Positions 1 to 7,201 of a stretch of 7,345 nt of DNA are shown here, in pieces. The notes beneath the pieces were generated by a model. That model had not been told where the DNA came from. It ran no database searches and saw only the letters and a program-made list of their open reading frames with translations. Both the position numbers and the translations under genes were made by a program. The DNA is from Actinomycetota bacterium. Lineage in GTDB: Bacteria; Actinomycetota; Actinomycetes; Nanopelagicales; Nanopelagicaceae. The stretch lies in NCBI GenBank assembly GCA_009702205.1, contig WLIM01000054.1:1-7345 (forward strand), given 5' to 3'. Numbering within the stretch: position 1 is the stretch's first letter; each line of letters opens with the position of its first letter.

Positions 1-1
1 A

Positions 2-2323
2 GGATTTGCTCGGGTTCGTGTAGATGGAACCGTCTATCCGATTGCCGAAGTTCCAAAGTTAAAAAAGCAAGAGAAGCACACAATTGAAGTAGTAGTTGAC
101 CGATTAACCGTTAAGCCAGATTCCAAGACGCGTTTAACTGATTCAATTGAGACCGCGCTTCGACTTGCGAGCGGTCTAGTGATTTTGGATTTTGTAGATA
201 TCAAAGTTGGCTCGCCAGATAAAGAACGAACATATAGCGAACATATGGCTTGTCACGATTGCGGTCTATCTTTCGAAGAACTTGAACCAAGATCTTTCTC
301 CTTTAACTCACCATTCGGCGCCTGTCCGGATTGCTCTGGAATTGGAACAAAGTTAGAAGTTGATGTCGAGCTAGTAATTCCGGATGACGATTTATCTATT
401 GCGGAAGGCGCAATCGCGCCTTGGTCTGGTGGTCAATCTTCGGAGTACTTCTCGAGACTGTTGGAGGGTCTAGCTAAAGAACTCAAATTCTCGCTATCAA
501 CCCCATGGAAAAAACTCTCCGCGAAGTCAAAGGATGCGATATTAAACGGTTGGGATTATGAAGTACATGTTAAGTACAAGAATCGCTATGGCCGGGTTCG
601 TAATTATTCAACGGGATTTGAAGGCGTAACTTCTTTTATCGAACGTCGCCATTCTGAGACAGATAGTGATTTTTCTCGCGATAAATATGAAGCTTACATG
701 CGAGAGACGCCGTGTCCTGTCTGTAAGGGAACTCGACTAAAGCCCGAAGTTCTTGCAGTGACTATTGGCGATAAAAGTATTGCAGCCATTTGCGAGCTTT
801 CAATTAAGGAATGCGCACAATTTTTGAATAAGATTTCGCTAAATGCTCGTGAGAAACAGATTGCCGAGCGAGTGCTAAAGGAAGTAAATGCCAGACTAGG
901 TTTCTTGCTTGATGTTGGTTTGGACTATCTATCTCTAGATCGACCTGCCGCAACGTTATCTGGCGGGGAAGCTCAACGTATTCGCCTCGCAACACAAATC
1001 GGCTCTGGATTAGTCGGTGTTCTCTACGTCTTGGATGAACCAAGCATCGGACTTCACCAACGCGATAACAGAAGATTGATTGACACGTTGACAAGATTGC
1101 GTGATCTTGGAAATACGTTAATCGTTGTAGAGCACGATGAAGACACGATTCGAACTGCCGATTGGATTGTAGATATTGGTCCTGGAGCAGGAGAACACGG
1201 GGGCCATGTTGTTTCATCCGGAGATTACCAATCTCTAATTTCAGCGAAGGACTCAATTACTGGCGCATATCTATCTGGACGTACGAAAATTGAAATACCA
1301 AAGGTACGTCGAGAGTTGGATTCGAAACGAAATTTGTTAGTCAAAGGAGCTCGGGAAAACAATCTGCAAAACATAGATGTTAGCTTTCCCTTAGGAGCAT
1401 TTGTTGCAGTCTCTGGCGTAAGTGGCTCTGGTAAATCAACTCTTGTCAACGACATTTTGTATTCGGTTTTAGCAAATAAATTAAATGGCGCCCGGATTGT
1501 TCCTGGACGACATAAGTCAATTTCTGGGTTAGAGCATCTCGATAAAGTTGTCCACGTTGATCAATCTCCAATTGGTCGCACTCCGAGATCCAATCCAGCG
1601 ACTTACACGGGAGTATTCGACAAAGTTCGTGCACTCTTTGCCGAAACTACTGAAGCTAAAATTCGTGGTTATCAGCAAGGTCGCTTCTCATTTAACGTTA
1701 AGGGTGGTCGTTGCGAGAACTGCGCCGGCGATGGAACCATCACTATTGAAATGAACTTCTTGCCAGATGTTTATGTGCCTTGCGAAGTCTGCCATGGCGC
1801 TAGATATAACCGAGAAACTTTGGAAGTGCACTACAAAGGTAAAACAATTGCTGAAGTATTGAATATGCCAATTGAAGAAGCGTTCTCGTTCTTCGAATCT
1901 GTCCCAGCAATTGCGCGTTATCTAAAGACGTTAAATGATGTTGGCCTTGGTTATGTACGACTCGGTCAATCTGCGCCAACGCTTTCTGGCGGCGAGGCCC
2001 AACGAGTTAAGTTGGCAACTGAGCTACAACGACGTTCTACTGGGCGCACAATTTATGTACTAGATGAACCAACTACTGGCCTGCACTTTGAAGATGTGCG
2101 AAAACTTCTGATAGTTCTAAATCGACTGGTTGATACTGGAAATACTGTAATAGTGATTGAACACAACTTGGATGTAATCAAATCCGCTGACTGGGTCATC
2201 GACTTAGGTCCCGAAGGTGGATCTGGTGGCGGAGTAGTTGTAGCAGAAGGAACTCCGGAGGATGTTGCAAAGAATAAAGCTAGCTACACCGGAGCATTTT
2301 TGGCTACATCACTAAAGGGATAA
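2..2323 (+). CDS. uvrA: UvrABC excision nuclease subunit A (UvrA), 5'-truncated by the window
   Basis: UvrA is the ATP-dependent DNA-damage sensor of nucleotide excision repair; it scans DNA as a dimer and loads UvrB. The frame is open from base 2, and the residues before the GTG at 179 (starting GFARVRVDG, then KHTIEVVVDRL) are typical UvrA sequence, so that GTG is an internal Val codon and not a start. 773 residues are visible against about 940-950 in the family, so about 175 residues including the first Walker A lie upstream. Visible in order: a CxxC...CxxC zinc module (251-334); a CPVCKGTRL zinc-module segment near 713; ABC signature LSGGEAQR (956-979) and Walker B VLYVLDEPS (1019-1045) of the first ATPase; Walker A GVSGSGKST of the second (1415-1441); the DNA-binding C4 zinc finger (cysteines between 1712 and 1792); second signature LSGGEAQR (1982-2005); and Walker B IYVLDEP (2051-2071). 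All these motifs are intact. It ends 3 bases before uvrC, so the two are very probably cotranscribed. Confidence 0.98.
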   Translation, partial: GFARVRVDGTVYPIAEVPKLKKQEKHTIEVVVDRLTVKPDSKTRLTDSIETALRLASGLVILDFVDIKVGSPDKERTYSEHMACHDCGLSFEELEPRSFSFNSPFGACPDCSGIGTKLEVDVELVIPDDDLSIAEGAIAPWSGGQSSEYFSRLLEGLAKELKFSLSTPWKKLSAKSKDAILNGWDYEVHVKYKNRYGRVRNYSTGFEGVTSFIERRHSETDSDFSRDKYEAYMRETPCPVCKGTRLKPEVLAVTIGDKSIAAICELSIKECAQFLNKISLNAREKQIAERVLKEVNARLGFLLDVGLDYLSLDRPAATLSGGEAQRIRLATQIGSGLVGVLYVLDEPSIGLHQRDNRRLIDTLTRLRDLGNTLIVVEHDEDTIRTADWIVDIGPGAGEHGGHVVSSGDYQSLISAKDSITGAYLSGRTKIEIPKVRRELDSKRNLLVKGARENNLQNIDVSFPLGAFVAVSGVSGSGKSTLVNDILYSVLANKLNGARIVPGRHKSISGLEHLDKVVHVDQSPIGRTPRSNPATYTGVFDKVRALFAETTEAKIRGYQQGRFSFNVKGGRCENCAGDGTITIEMNFLPDVYVPCEVCHGARYNRETLEVHYKGKTIAEVLNMPIEEAFSFFESVPAIARYLKTLNDVGLGYVRLGQSAPTLSGGEAQRVKLATELQRRSTGRTIYVLDEPTTGLHFEDVRKLLIVLNRLVDTGNTVIVIEHNLDVIKSADWVIDLGPEGGSGGGVVVAEGTPEDVAKNKASYTGAFLATSLKG
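2314..2320 (+). promoter_or_regulatory. Ribosome binding site of uvrC, inside the end of uvrA
   Basis: AAAGGGA lies 6 bases before the uvrC ATG and overlaps the last sense codons of uvrA. It supports ATG 2327 as the uvrC start. Ribosomes finishing uvrA would pass directly over it, which favours coupled translation. Confidence 0.6.
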
Positions 2324-2326
2324 CAA

Positions 2327-4237
2327 ATGGCTGATCCCGCAAGCTATAGACCAGAGTCGATTCCATCTGACCCGGGTGTATATCGTTTTTTCAATGCGTC
2401 TGGAGCGGTCATCTATGTCGGTAAAGCTAAGAATTTAAAGAATCGACTTAATTCATATTTTCAGAAGAATTTGCTGGAAAAGACCTATCGCATGGTTAAC
2501 GAAGCAGTTCGCGTTGATTGGACGATAGTAAATACTGAAGTTGAAGCGCTGCAATTAGAATTTACATGGATTAAGACCGAGAACCCAAAATACAACATTC
2601 AATTTAAGGATGATAAGTCTTATCCATATTTAGCAGTAAGTCTTAGCGATGAATATCCTCGGCTCTTCATTTCACGCGCTAAGAAACGCCCCGGAGTTAA
2701 ATACTTCGGACCCTATGCACATGCTTGGGCGCTGCGAAGCAGCTTTGATGTTATCCAGAAACTCTATCCAATTCGCAGTTGCACTGACTCAAATTTTTCG
2801 AGAGCAGTTAAAAGTAAGCGCCAATGCTTGCTGGGGGATATCGGAAAATGTAGCGCTCCATGTGTTTCCTGGGTTAGTAAAGAAGAACATTTAGAGATCG
2901 CGAAAAAGTTGGTTAAGTTCGTAGACACAAACTCAGGTGATATCGCTTCCACCCTTAGCAAAGAGATGGAAGAGGCATCAGAGCGCGAAGAGTTTGAACA
3001 AGCGGCACGCATCCGAGATCAGATCTCGGCAATTGCAAAATCCAATGAAACTTCAGGAACATTTTTGAGCGAGAGTTTCTCGGCAGATCTTCTGGCAACA
3101 CATTCTGAAATAACGCATGCAGGTGTCACTATGTTCGCAGTTAGACATGGTCGAGTAGTTGGTTCGCGATCTTGGATATTGGACCGCGCAGATGTTCTTG
3201 AAGGTGAAAACGTAATTGAGTCTATGATCTCAAAGATCTATTCCGAACTCGATGCACCTAGTGAGATTTTGGTGGATGAACTTCCGGAAAATACTGAAAC
3301 GATTGAAAATTGGCTAACCGAGAAGTCTGGTCATAAAGTGGTTGTATCGAAACCACTTCGTGGTGATAAGCATGATGTTATTGCAACAGTTAAAAGAAAT
3401 GCCCACCAAGCTTTGATTCAATATTTAAGTAAACGTTCGAACGATGCTGCGGTATCGGGAAGAGCACTCGAAGAGATTGCTAATCTATTGGACCTTCCCG
3501 AACTGCCACTTCGGATTGAGTGCTTTGATATCTCGAATATTCAAGGTAAACATATGGTTGCTTCAATGGTTGTATTTGAAGATGGCCAGATAAAGAAGAG
3601 TGACTACCGGAGATTTGCAATTGATGATGAGGCCGGTTTTGATGATACTCGCGCGATGCATCATGTTTTGACGAGAAGATTGAAACGATATTTATCGGAA
3701 CGTGAAATTGATAATTCTGAGATCGCCGAATCCGGGGGAGCCCGACCAAAATTTGCATACCCACCACAACTAATTGTTGTCGATGGTGGCGCTCCACAAG
3801 TCGCAGCGGCCGCAAAAGCTCTTGCAGATTTAGGAATTTCTGACATATTTATTTGCGGACTTGCTAAACGACTTGAAGAGGTCTGGTTAGTCGACAGCAA
3901 AGAGCCAATCATTTTCCCAAGACATAGCGAGGGTTTGTATCTCTTGCAACGAATTAGAGATGAAGCACATCGATTTGCGATAACTTTCCACAGAAGCAGG
4001 CGCTCAAAGGTGATGCTCGAATCCTTGTTGGACGATATTCCAAAGTTAGGAGAGTCTCGTAGATCAGCTCTTCTAGAGCACTTTGGATCAGTCACTGCAA
4101 TTCGTAAAGCAACGATTTTAGAGCTCTCGGCCATCCCGGGGATAGGTCCAAATATTGCAGAATCTATTTATTCGCATTTAAATATCGAAAACCTGCAAGG
4201 AGAGCGGATCAATATGGAAACTGGCGAGATTACTTGA
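2327..4237 (+). CDS. uvrC: UvrABC excision nuclease subunit C (UvrC), dual-incision endonuclease
   Basis: UvrC makes both cuts around a lesion after UvrB has been loaded by UvrA. The protein has 636 residues, within the usual range. The N-terminal GIY-YIG nuclease domain (about 14-95) makes the 3' cut; GVY 17-19, IYVG 29-32, Arg40, Glu78 and Asn90 are present. Four cysteines (152, 167, 175, 179) match those reported to hold a 4Fe-4S cluster in E. coli UvrC. A UVR motif for UvrB contact spans about 205-238 and includes EFEQAARIRDQI. The RNase H-like domain makes the 5' cut; Asp401 (ECFDISN), Asp439/440, Asp486 (VVDGG) and His548 (DEAHRF) are at the expected catalytic positions. Tandem helix-hairpin-helix motifs close the protein (about 568-618, including IPGIGPNIA). 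The start is set by an SD 6 bases upstream and a typical actinobacterial N-terminus (MADPASYRP). rapZ follows 12 bases after the stop. Confidence 0.98.
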   Translation: MADPASYRPESIPSDPGVYRFFNASGAVIYVGKAKNLKNRLNSYFQKNLLEKTYRMVNEAVRVDWTIVNTEVEALQLEFTWIKTENPKYNIQFKDDKSYPYLAVSLSDEYPRLFISRAKKRPGVKYFGPYAHAWALRSSFDVIQKLYPIRSCTDSNFSRAVKSKRQCLLGDIGKCSAPCVSWVSKEEHLEIAKKLVKFVDTNSGDIASTLSKEMEEASEREEFEQAARIRDQISAIAKSNETSGTFLSESFSADLLATHSEITHAGVTMFAVRHGRVVGSRSWILDRADVLEGENVIESMISKIYSELDAPSEILVDELPENTETIENWLTEKSGHKVVVSKPLRGDKHDVIATVKRNAHQALIQYLSKRSNDAAVSGRALEEIANLLDLPELPLRIECFDISNIQGKHMVASMVVFEDGQIKKSDYRRFAIDDEAGFDDTRAMHHVLTRRLKRYLSEREIDNSEIAESGGARPKFAYPPQLIVVDGGAPQVAAAAKALADLGISDIFICGLAKRLEEVWLVDSKEPIIFPRHSEGLYLLQRIRDEAHRFAITFHRSRRSKVMLESLLDDIPKLGESRRSALLEHFGSVTAIRKATILELSAIPGIGPNIAESIYSHLNIENLQGERINMETGEIT

Positions 4238-4242
4238 GAGGA
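4236..4242 (+). promoter_or_regulatory. Ribosome binding site of rapZ
   Basis: GAGAGGA begins inside the uvrC stop codon and ends 7 bases before the rapZ ATG at 4250. It is the strongest Shine-Dalgarno match in the operon and fixes that start. Confidence 0.6.
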
Positions 4243-4249
4243 TTAGGCC

Positions 4250-5125
4250 ATGGGGTCAAATGAAGTTTTAGTAGTCACCGGAATGAGCGGTGCTGGTAAA
4301 TCTACTATTTCTCATGCCCTCGAAGATTTAGGTTGGTATGTAGTGGATAATTTGCCACCGTCGATGATCGCTTCGCTCTGCGAGATGGCAGCAAAGACAC
4401 CTTCTGCAATTGCGGTTGTTATTGATGTTCGCGGTGGCGAATTCTTTGACGATCTAACTAAGTCGCTCTCAGATCTTGGTGAATTAAATATCGCTAGAAG
4501 AATTCTATTTATCGATGCTTCGGATGATGTTTTGGTACGACGCTTCGAAGCCACGAGACGGCCACATCCATTGCAAGGTCCAGATCGCATATTAGATGGC
4601 ATATCCAAAGAGCGAAAACGGTTGCAAGATGTACGTTCAGCTGCGGATTTTGTTATTGACTCATCGGCGCTAAATATTCATCAACTTGAAGCAAAGATTG
4701 GTGAAATCTTCAGCAAGGAGTCCGATTCAGATTTGCGGGTAAATATTCTCTCCTTTGGATATAAATATGGAATCCCAGTTGATGCCGACTTAGTTATGGA
4801 TTGCCGCTTTATTGCCAATCCGCATTGGATTCCAGAGTTGCGTCCATTAACTGGGCTAGATAAAGCGGTCTCGGAAAATGTTCTTGCAAGTTCTAACGTC
4901 CAAGAATTTTTAGAGAAGTATCAATCGTTATTTGAAACAATGGCGGTTGGCTTCATGCAAGAGGGACGCAAATATCTGACACTTGCTGTCGGCTGCACTG
5001 GCGGGAAACATAGAAGTGTTGCGATCTCAGAAGAGCTAGCAAAGCGATTTTCGAATTCATCTAATGTCACGGCACGTAAAGTCGCTGCACATGCAGTTCA
5101 TAGAGATTTGGGCCGCGAAGTTTAA
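4250..5125 (+). CDS. rapZ: RapZ/YvcJ family P-loop nucleotide-binding protein
   Basis: In E. coli RapZ is an RNA adaptor that senses glucosamine-6-phosphate and directs the sRNA GlmZ to RNase E, setting GlmS levels. B. subtilis YvcJ is a nucleotide hydrolase with a less clear role. The protein has 291 residues, close to the E. coli length of 284. The N-terminal P-loop domain shows Walker A GMSGAGKST (11-19), DNLPP (34-37 region), a VIDVRGG segment (58-63) and RRPHPL (103-108). The C-terminal domain, which holds RNA and amino-sugar ligands in E. coli, shows ILSFGYKYG (166-174), FIANPHW (187-193), LRPLTG (197-202) and GCTGGKHRS (248-256). All the family signatures are present, so it looks functional. 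The stop overlaps the yvcK start by one base, and the rapZ-yvcK-whiA order is conserved across Gram-positives. The family assignment is firm; an sRNA-adaptor role here is only inferred, since GlmZ is known from enterobacteria. Confidence 0.96.
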   Translation: MGSNEVLVVTGMSGAGKSTISHALEDLGWYVVDNLPPSMIASLCEMAAKTPSAIAVVIDVRGGEFFDDLTKSLSDLGELNIARRILFIDASDDVLVRRFEATRRPHPLQGPDRILDGISKERKRLQDVRSAADFVIDSSALNIHQLEAKIGEIFSKESDSDLRVNILSFGYKYGIPVDADLVMDCRFIANPHWIPELRPLTGLDKAVSENVLASSNVQEFLEKYQSLFETMAVGFMQEGRKYLTLAVGCTGGKHRSVAISEELAKRFSNSSNVTARKVAAHAVHRDLGREV

Positions 5126-5127
5126 TG
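5123..5127 (+). promoter_or_regulatory. TAATG stop-start overlap of rapZ and yvcK
   Basis: The TAA of rapZ (5123-5125) and the ATG of yvcK (5125-5127) share one base. The 20 bases upstream have no clear AGGAGG-like element. This arrangement is typical of termination-reinitiation coupling and would keep the two proteins at linked levels. Confidence 0.7.
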
Positions 5128-6075
5128 TCCAAGCGAACGCCAAAAGTTGTTGCATTTGGTGGTGGCCACGGTTTAGCTGCGACACTTACCGCATTACGTG
5201 ATATCACGCCGACTATTACTGCTGTTGTAACTGTTGCAGATAATGGTGGTTCGAGTGGTCGCATTCGCGAAGAATTCAATTTCTTGCCACCAGGGGATTT
5301 GCGTATGGCACTTGCCGCTCTCTGTTCGGCAGATTCCTGGGGACAGAGTTGGGCAGAAATTATTCAGCATAGATTTAGTAGTTCTGGCGAACTAAATGGT
5401 CATTCACTAGGAAATTTACTAATGGCGGCACTTTGGGATAGCTCCGATGATTTGGTTGCTGGAATCGATCGCGTTGGTGAACTCCTGAAGATTGTAGGAA
5501 GAGTTCTACCAATGTCCTTAGACCCGCTTGATATTGAAGGAGTATTTGAAACAGCAGATGGGGAAATAGTTGTTAGAGGGCAGATTGAAGTAGCAACTGC
5601 CCATGGAAGATTGAAATCCCTGAAATTGCATCCCGCAAATCCAGTTGTTACACCACAAGTACTAACAGCGATCCAAGAGGCAGACTGGTTAACATTCGGT
5701 CCAGGCTCATGGTTCTCAAGTGTTATGCCGCATTTCTTACTCGAAGATTTGGCTAAAGCAATTGCCGCTAGCAAAGCTAAGAAAATCATGATTCTTAACT
5801 TGAAAGAGCGTGCGGATGCAGATGAGTTCGCTGGAAATTCCCCAGAGGAACATATCCAACTTGTTCTTTCACACTTACCTACCTTAAAACTTGATTTGGC
5901 GATAGCGGATCCCTCAATTATTGATGGCTCCAATGGTCTTGCGAATTTGGTCAAAAAAGTCGGGGGCGAACTAATAATTCACAATGTGGCCAAGGATACG
6001 GACCAAAATCATCATGATTCAATAAAAATGAGTTCACTTTTCTCACACATTTTTGCTGCAACCCTGCTTAAATAG
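5125..6075 (+). CDS. yvcK: YvcK family protein (CofD-like fold; gluconeogenesis factor / CuvA homologue)
   Basis: YvcK proteins bind UDP-sugars such as UDP-GlcNAc and are needed in B. subtilis for growth and normal shape on gluconeogenic carbon sources. The M. tuberculosis homologue CuvA supports cell-wall synthesis and is phosphorylated by PknB. The reading frame gives 316 residues, near the usual 310-340. Visible motifs are FGGGHGL (11-17), VADNGGSSGRIR (38-49), PPGDLR (55-60), GHSLGNLLM (92-100) and GPGSWFSSVMP (192-202). This is the YvcK branch of the fold; true CofD (coenzyme F420 synthesis) shares it but differs in these motifs. The ATG lies in TAATG, sharing one base with the rapZ stop. 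There is no good Shine-Dalgarno sequence upstream, so translation probably depends on reinitiation after rapZ. No signal peptide or membrane segment is visible, so it is cytoplasmic. An enzymatic reaction is not established for this family. Confidence 0.96.
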   Translation: MSKRTPKVVAFGGGHGLAATLTALRDITPTITAVVTVADNGGSSGRIREEFNFLPPGDLRMALAALCSADSWGQSWAEIIQHRFSSSGELNGHSLGNLLMAALWDSSDDLVAGIDRVGELLKIVGRVLPMSLDPLDIEGVFETADGEIVVRGQIEVATAHGRLKSLKLHPANPVVTPQVLTAIQEADWLTFGPGSWFSSVMPHFLLEDLAKAIAASKAKKIMILNLKERADADEFAGNSPEEHIQLVLSHLPTLKLDLAIADPSIIDGSNGLANLVKKVGGELIIHNVAKDTDQNHHDSIKMSSLFSHIFAATLLK

Positions 6076-6080
6076 CGCCC

Positions 6081-7061
6081 ATGGCAATGACTTCGGCAGT
6101 GAAAGATGAATTGAGCAGGCTCTCAATCTCTAAACCATGTTGTCGCAAAGCAGACGTGTCTGCAGTACTTAGATTTGCCGGCGGCCTACATATAACCGCA
6201 GGAAAAATTGCAATAGAAGTGGAATTGGATACTGCACAAGGCGCAAGGCGTTTGCGCAAGGATATTTCAGAAATCTTTGGCCATGACAGTGAACTTGCAG
6301 TTCTATCGCCAAGTGGTTTGCGTAAGGGAAGCAGATATGTAGTCCGGGTTACTTCTGATGGCGATGCACTTGCAAGACAGACTGGGTTGATTGATGCTAA
6401 TAATCGTCCGATTCGCGGATTACCTCCACAAGTTGTTTCAGCTGGAATTTGTGATGCTGAGGCTGCATGGCGCGGTGCGTTTCTTGCGCATGGCTCACTT
6501 ACCGAACCTGGTCGTTCATCTGCTTTAGAAATTACTTGCCCAGGTCCCGAAGCGGCGCTTGCTTTAGTAGGAGCAGCAAGACGACTTGGTATCACCGCAA
6601 AAGCACGTGAAGTAAGAAGTGTTGATCGCGTGGTACTTAGAGATGGTGATGCAATCGGCGCACTGTTAACTAGGTTGGGCGCTCACGAGAGCGTTCTTGC
6701 TTGGGAAGAGCGAAGGATGCGTCGTGAGGTTCGGGCAACTGCTAATCGGTTAGCGAATTTTGATGATGCAAATCTCCGCAGATCTGCGCGTGCTGCTGTT
6801 GCGGCATCTGCGCGCGTAGCAAGAGCTATGGAAATTCTCGGGGAACAGATTCCCGAACATTTAAAGCAAGCTGGGGAGTTACGAATTAACCATGGTCAGG
6901 CAAGTTTGGAGGAGCTAGGTTCACTCGCAACTCCGCCAATGACTAAGGATGCAATTGCTGGGCGAATTCGCAGGTTACTTGCAATGGCAGATAAGCGGGC
7001 CCATGATTTAGGTATCCCGGATACTGAAGCTGGCTTAAGTCCAGACCTTTTGGCCGAGTAA
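6081..7061 (+). CDS. whiA: WhiA, sporulation/cell-division regulator with LAGLIDADG-like domain and HTH
   Basis: In Streptomyces WhiA works with WhiB to switch on sporulation septation genes such as ftsZ. In B. subtilis it binds DNA and influences division and chromosome segregation. The length, 326 residues, is the family norm. The N-terminal half is a degenerate LAGLIDADG homing-endonuclease fold; its two helix motifs are seen at VLRFAGGLH (29-37) and AWRGAFLAHGSLTEPGRS (129-146). The family is not known to cut DNA. A linker rich in Arg and Ala (about 210-250) leads to the C-terminal helix-turn-helix (about 271-303), with ASLEELG and the recognition-helix region TKDAIAGRIRRLL. ATG 6081 (MAMTSAVKDELSRL) matches the N-terminus of actinobacterial homologues; ATG 6087 is the alternative. 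No Shine-Dalgarno sequence precedes either, and yvcK ends 5 bases upstream, so coupling is likely. The gene is more GC-rich than its neighbours, but its protein is also the most Ala/Arg-rich and conserved. Confidence 0.97.
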   Translation: MAMTSAVKDELSRLSISKPCCRKADVSAVLRFAGGLHITAGKIAIEVELDTAQGARRLRKDISEIFGHDSELAVLSPSGLRKGSRYVVRVTSDGDALARQTGLIDANNRPIRGLPPQVVSAGICDAEAAWRGAFLAHGSLTEPGRSSALEITCPGPEAALALVGAARRLGITAKAREVRSVDRVVLRDGDAIGALLTRLGAHESVLAWEERRMRREVRATANRLANFDDANLRRSARAAVAASARVARAMEILGEQIPEHLKQAGELRINHGQASLEELGSLATPPMTKDAIAGRIRRLLAMADKRAHDLGIPDTEAGLSPDLLAE

Positions 7062-7126
7062 GGCGCAGATTTCTCACATTAGACCCTACTTATTCGGATC
7101 GTATTGGGAAAAATTGCGTAATGACG

Positions 7127-7152
7127 GCTGATAGGATTTCATCCTCTACAGC
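7127..7152 (+). repeat. Imperfect inverted repeat in the whiA-gap intergenic region
   Basis: The arms AGGAT (7133-7137) and ATCCT (7141-7145) are perfect complements around TTC. Outer arms GCTG (7127-7130) and CAGC (7149-7152) also pair, separated by a small internal mismatch of 2 and 3 bases. It overlaps the candidate -10 of gap. It could be an operator or a weak hairpin. No T-run follows directly (the nearest is TTTTTT at 7174-7179), so it is not a standard intrinsic terminator. Confidence 0.35.
7129..7137 (+). promoter_or_regulatory. Candidate extended -10 promoter element for gap
   Basis: TGATAGGAT reads as an extended -10 (TGn followed by TAGGAT, which fits the TAnnnT form common in actinobacteria). 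It would place a transcript start near 7144 and give a leader of about 58 bases. No -35 hexamer is found at 16-18 bases; TTGGGA (7104) is too far and TTGCGT (7114) too near. A rival -10 is TATAAA at 7161-7166, whose -35 (TTCATC, 7138) is also weak. The assignment rests on position and motif only. Confidence 0.35.
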
Positions 7153-7186
7153 GTTGTGGTTATAAATTTTCGCTTTTTTCTACTCT

Positions 7187-7194
7187 GAGGCAGG
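7187..7194 (+). promoter_or_regulatory. Ribosome binding site of gap
   Basis: GAGGCAGG lies 7 bases before the ATG at 7202, the GAGG part being 11 bases away. It is purine-rich and suitably placed, and the protein N-terminus confirms the start. Confidence 0.5.
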
Positions 7195-7201
7195 CAAATA
7201 A

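Noticed and set aside
179..181. GTG as a possible start of the first gene
   Set aside because: The frame is open upstream to base 2 and those 59 codons encode typical UvrA sequence, so this is an internal Val codon.
3661..4134. 157-codon open frame on the - strand inside uvrC
   Set aside because: It lies antisense to the catalytic and HhH regions of UvrC and has no recognisable domain or upstream signals.
5400..5954. 184-codon open frame on the - strand inside yvcK
   Set aside because: It is fully antisense to a well-conserved gene, Ser/Pro-rich as expected of a shadow frame, and matches no family I recognise.
5125..6075. CofD (2-phospho-L-lactate transferase, F420 synthesis)
   Set aside because: The motifs and the rapZ/whiA context match the YvcK branch, and no other F420 genes are nearby.
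6165..6520. LAGLIDADG-like motifs suggesting a homing endonuclease or intein
   Set aside because: This is the normal degenerate fold of WhiA, full length with its HTH, and no splicing junctions are present.
6068..6595. 175-codon open frame on the - strand inside whiA
   Set aside because: It lies antisense to the conserved N-terminal half of WhiA; its composition is that of a complementary-frame artefact.
7062..7110. Intrinsic terminator directly after whiA
   Set aside because: I found no GC-rich hairpin followed by a T-run; the T-run at 7174-7179 has only a 3-base possible stem before it.
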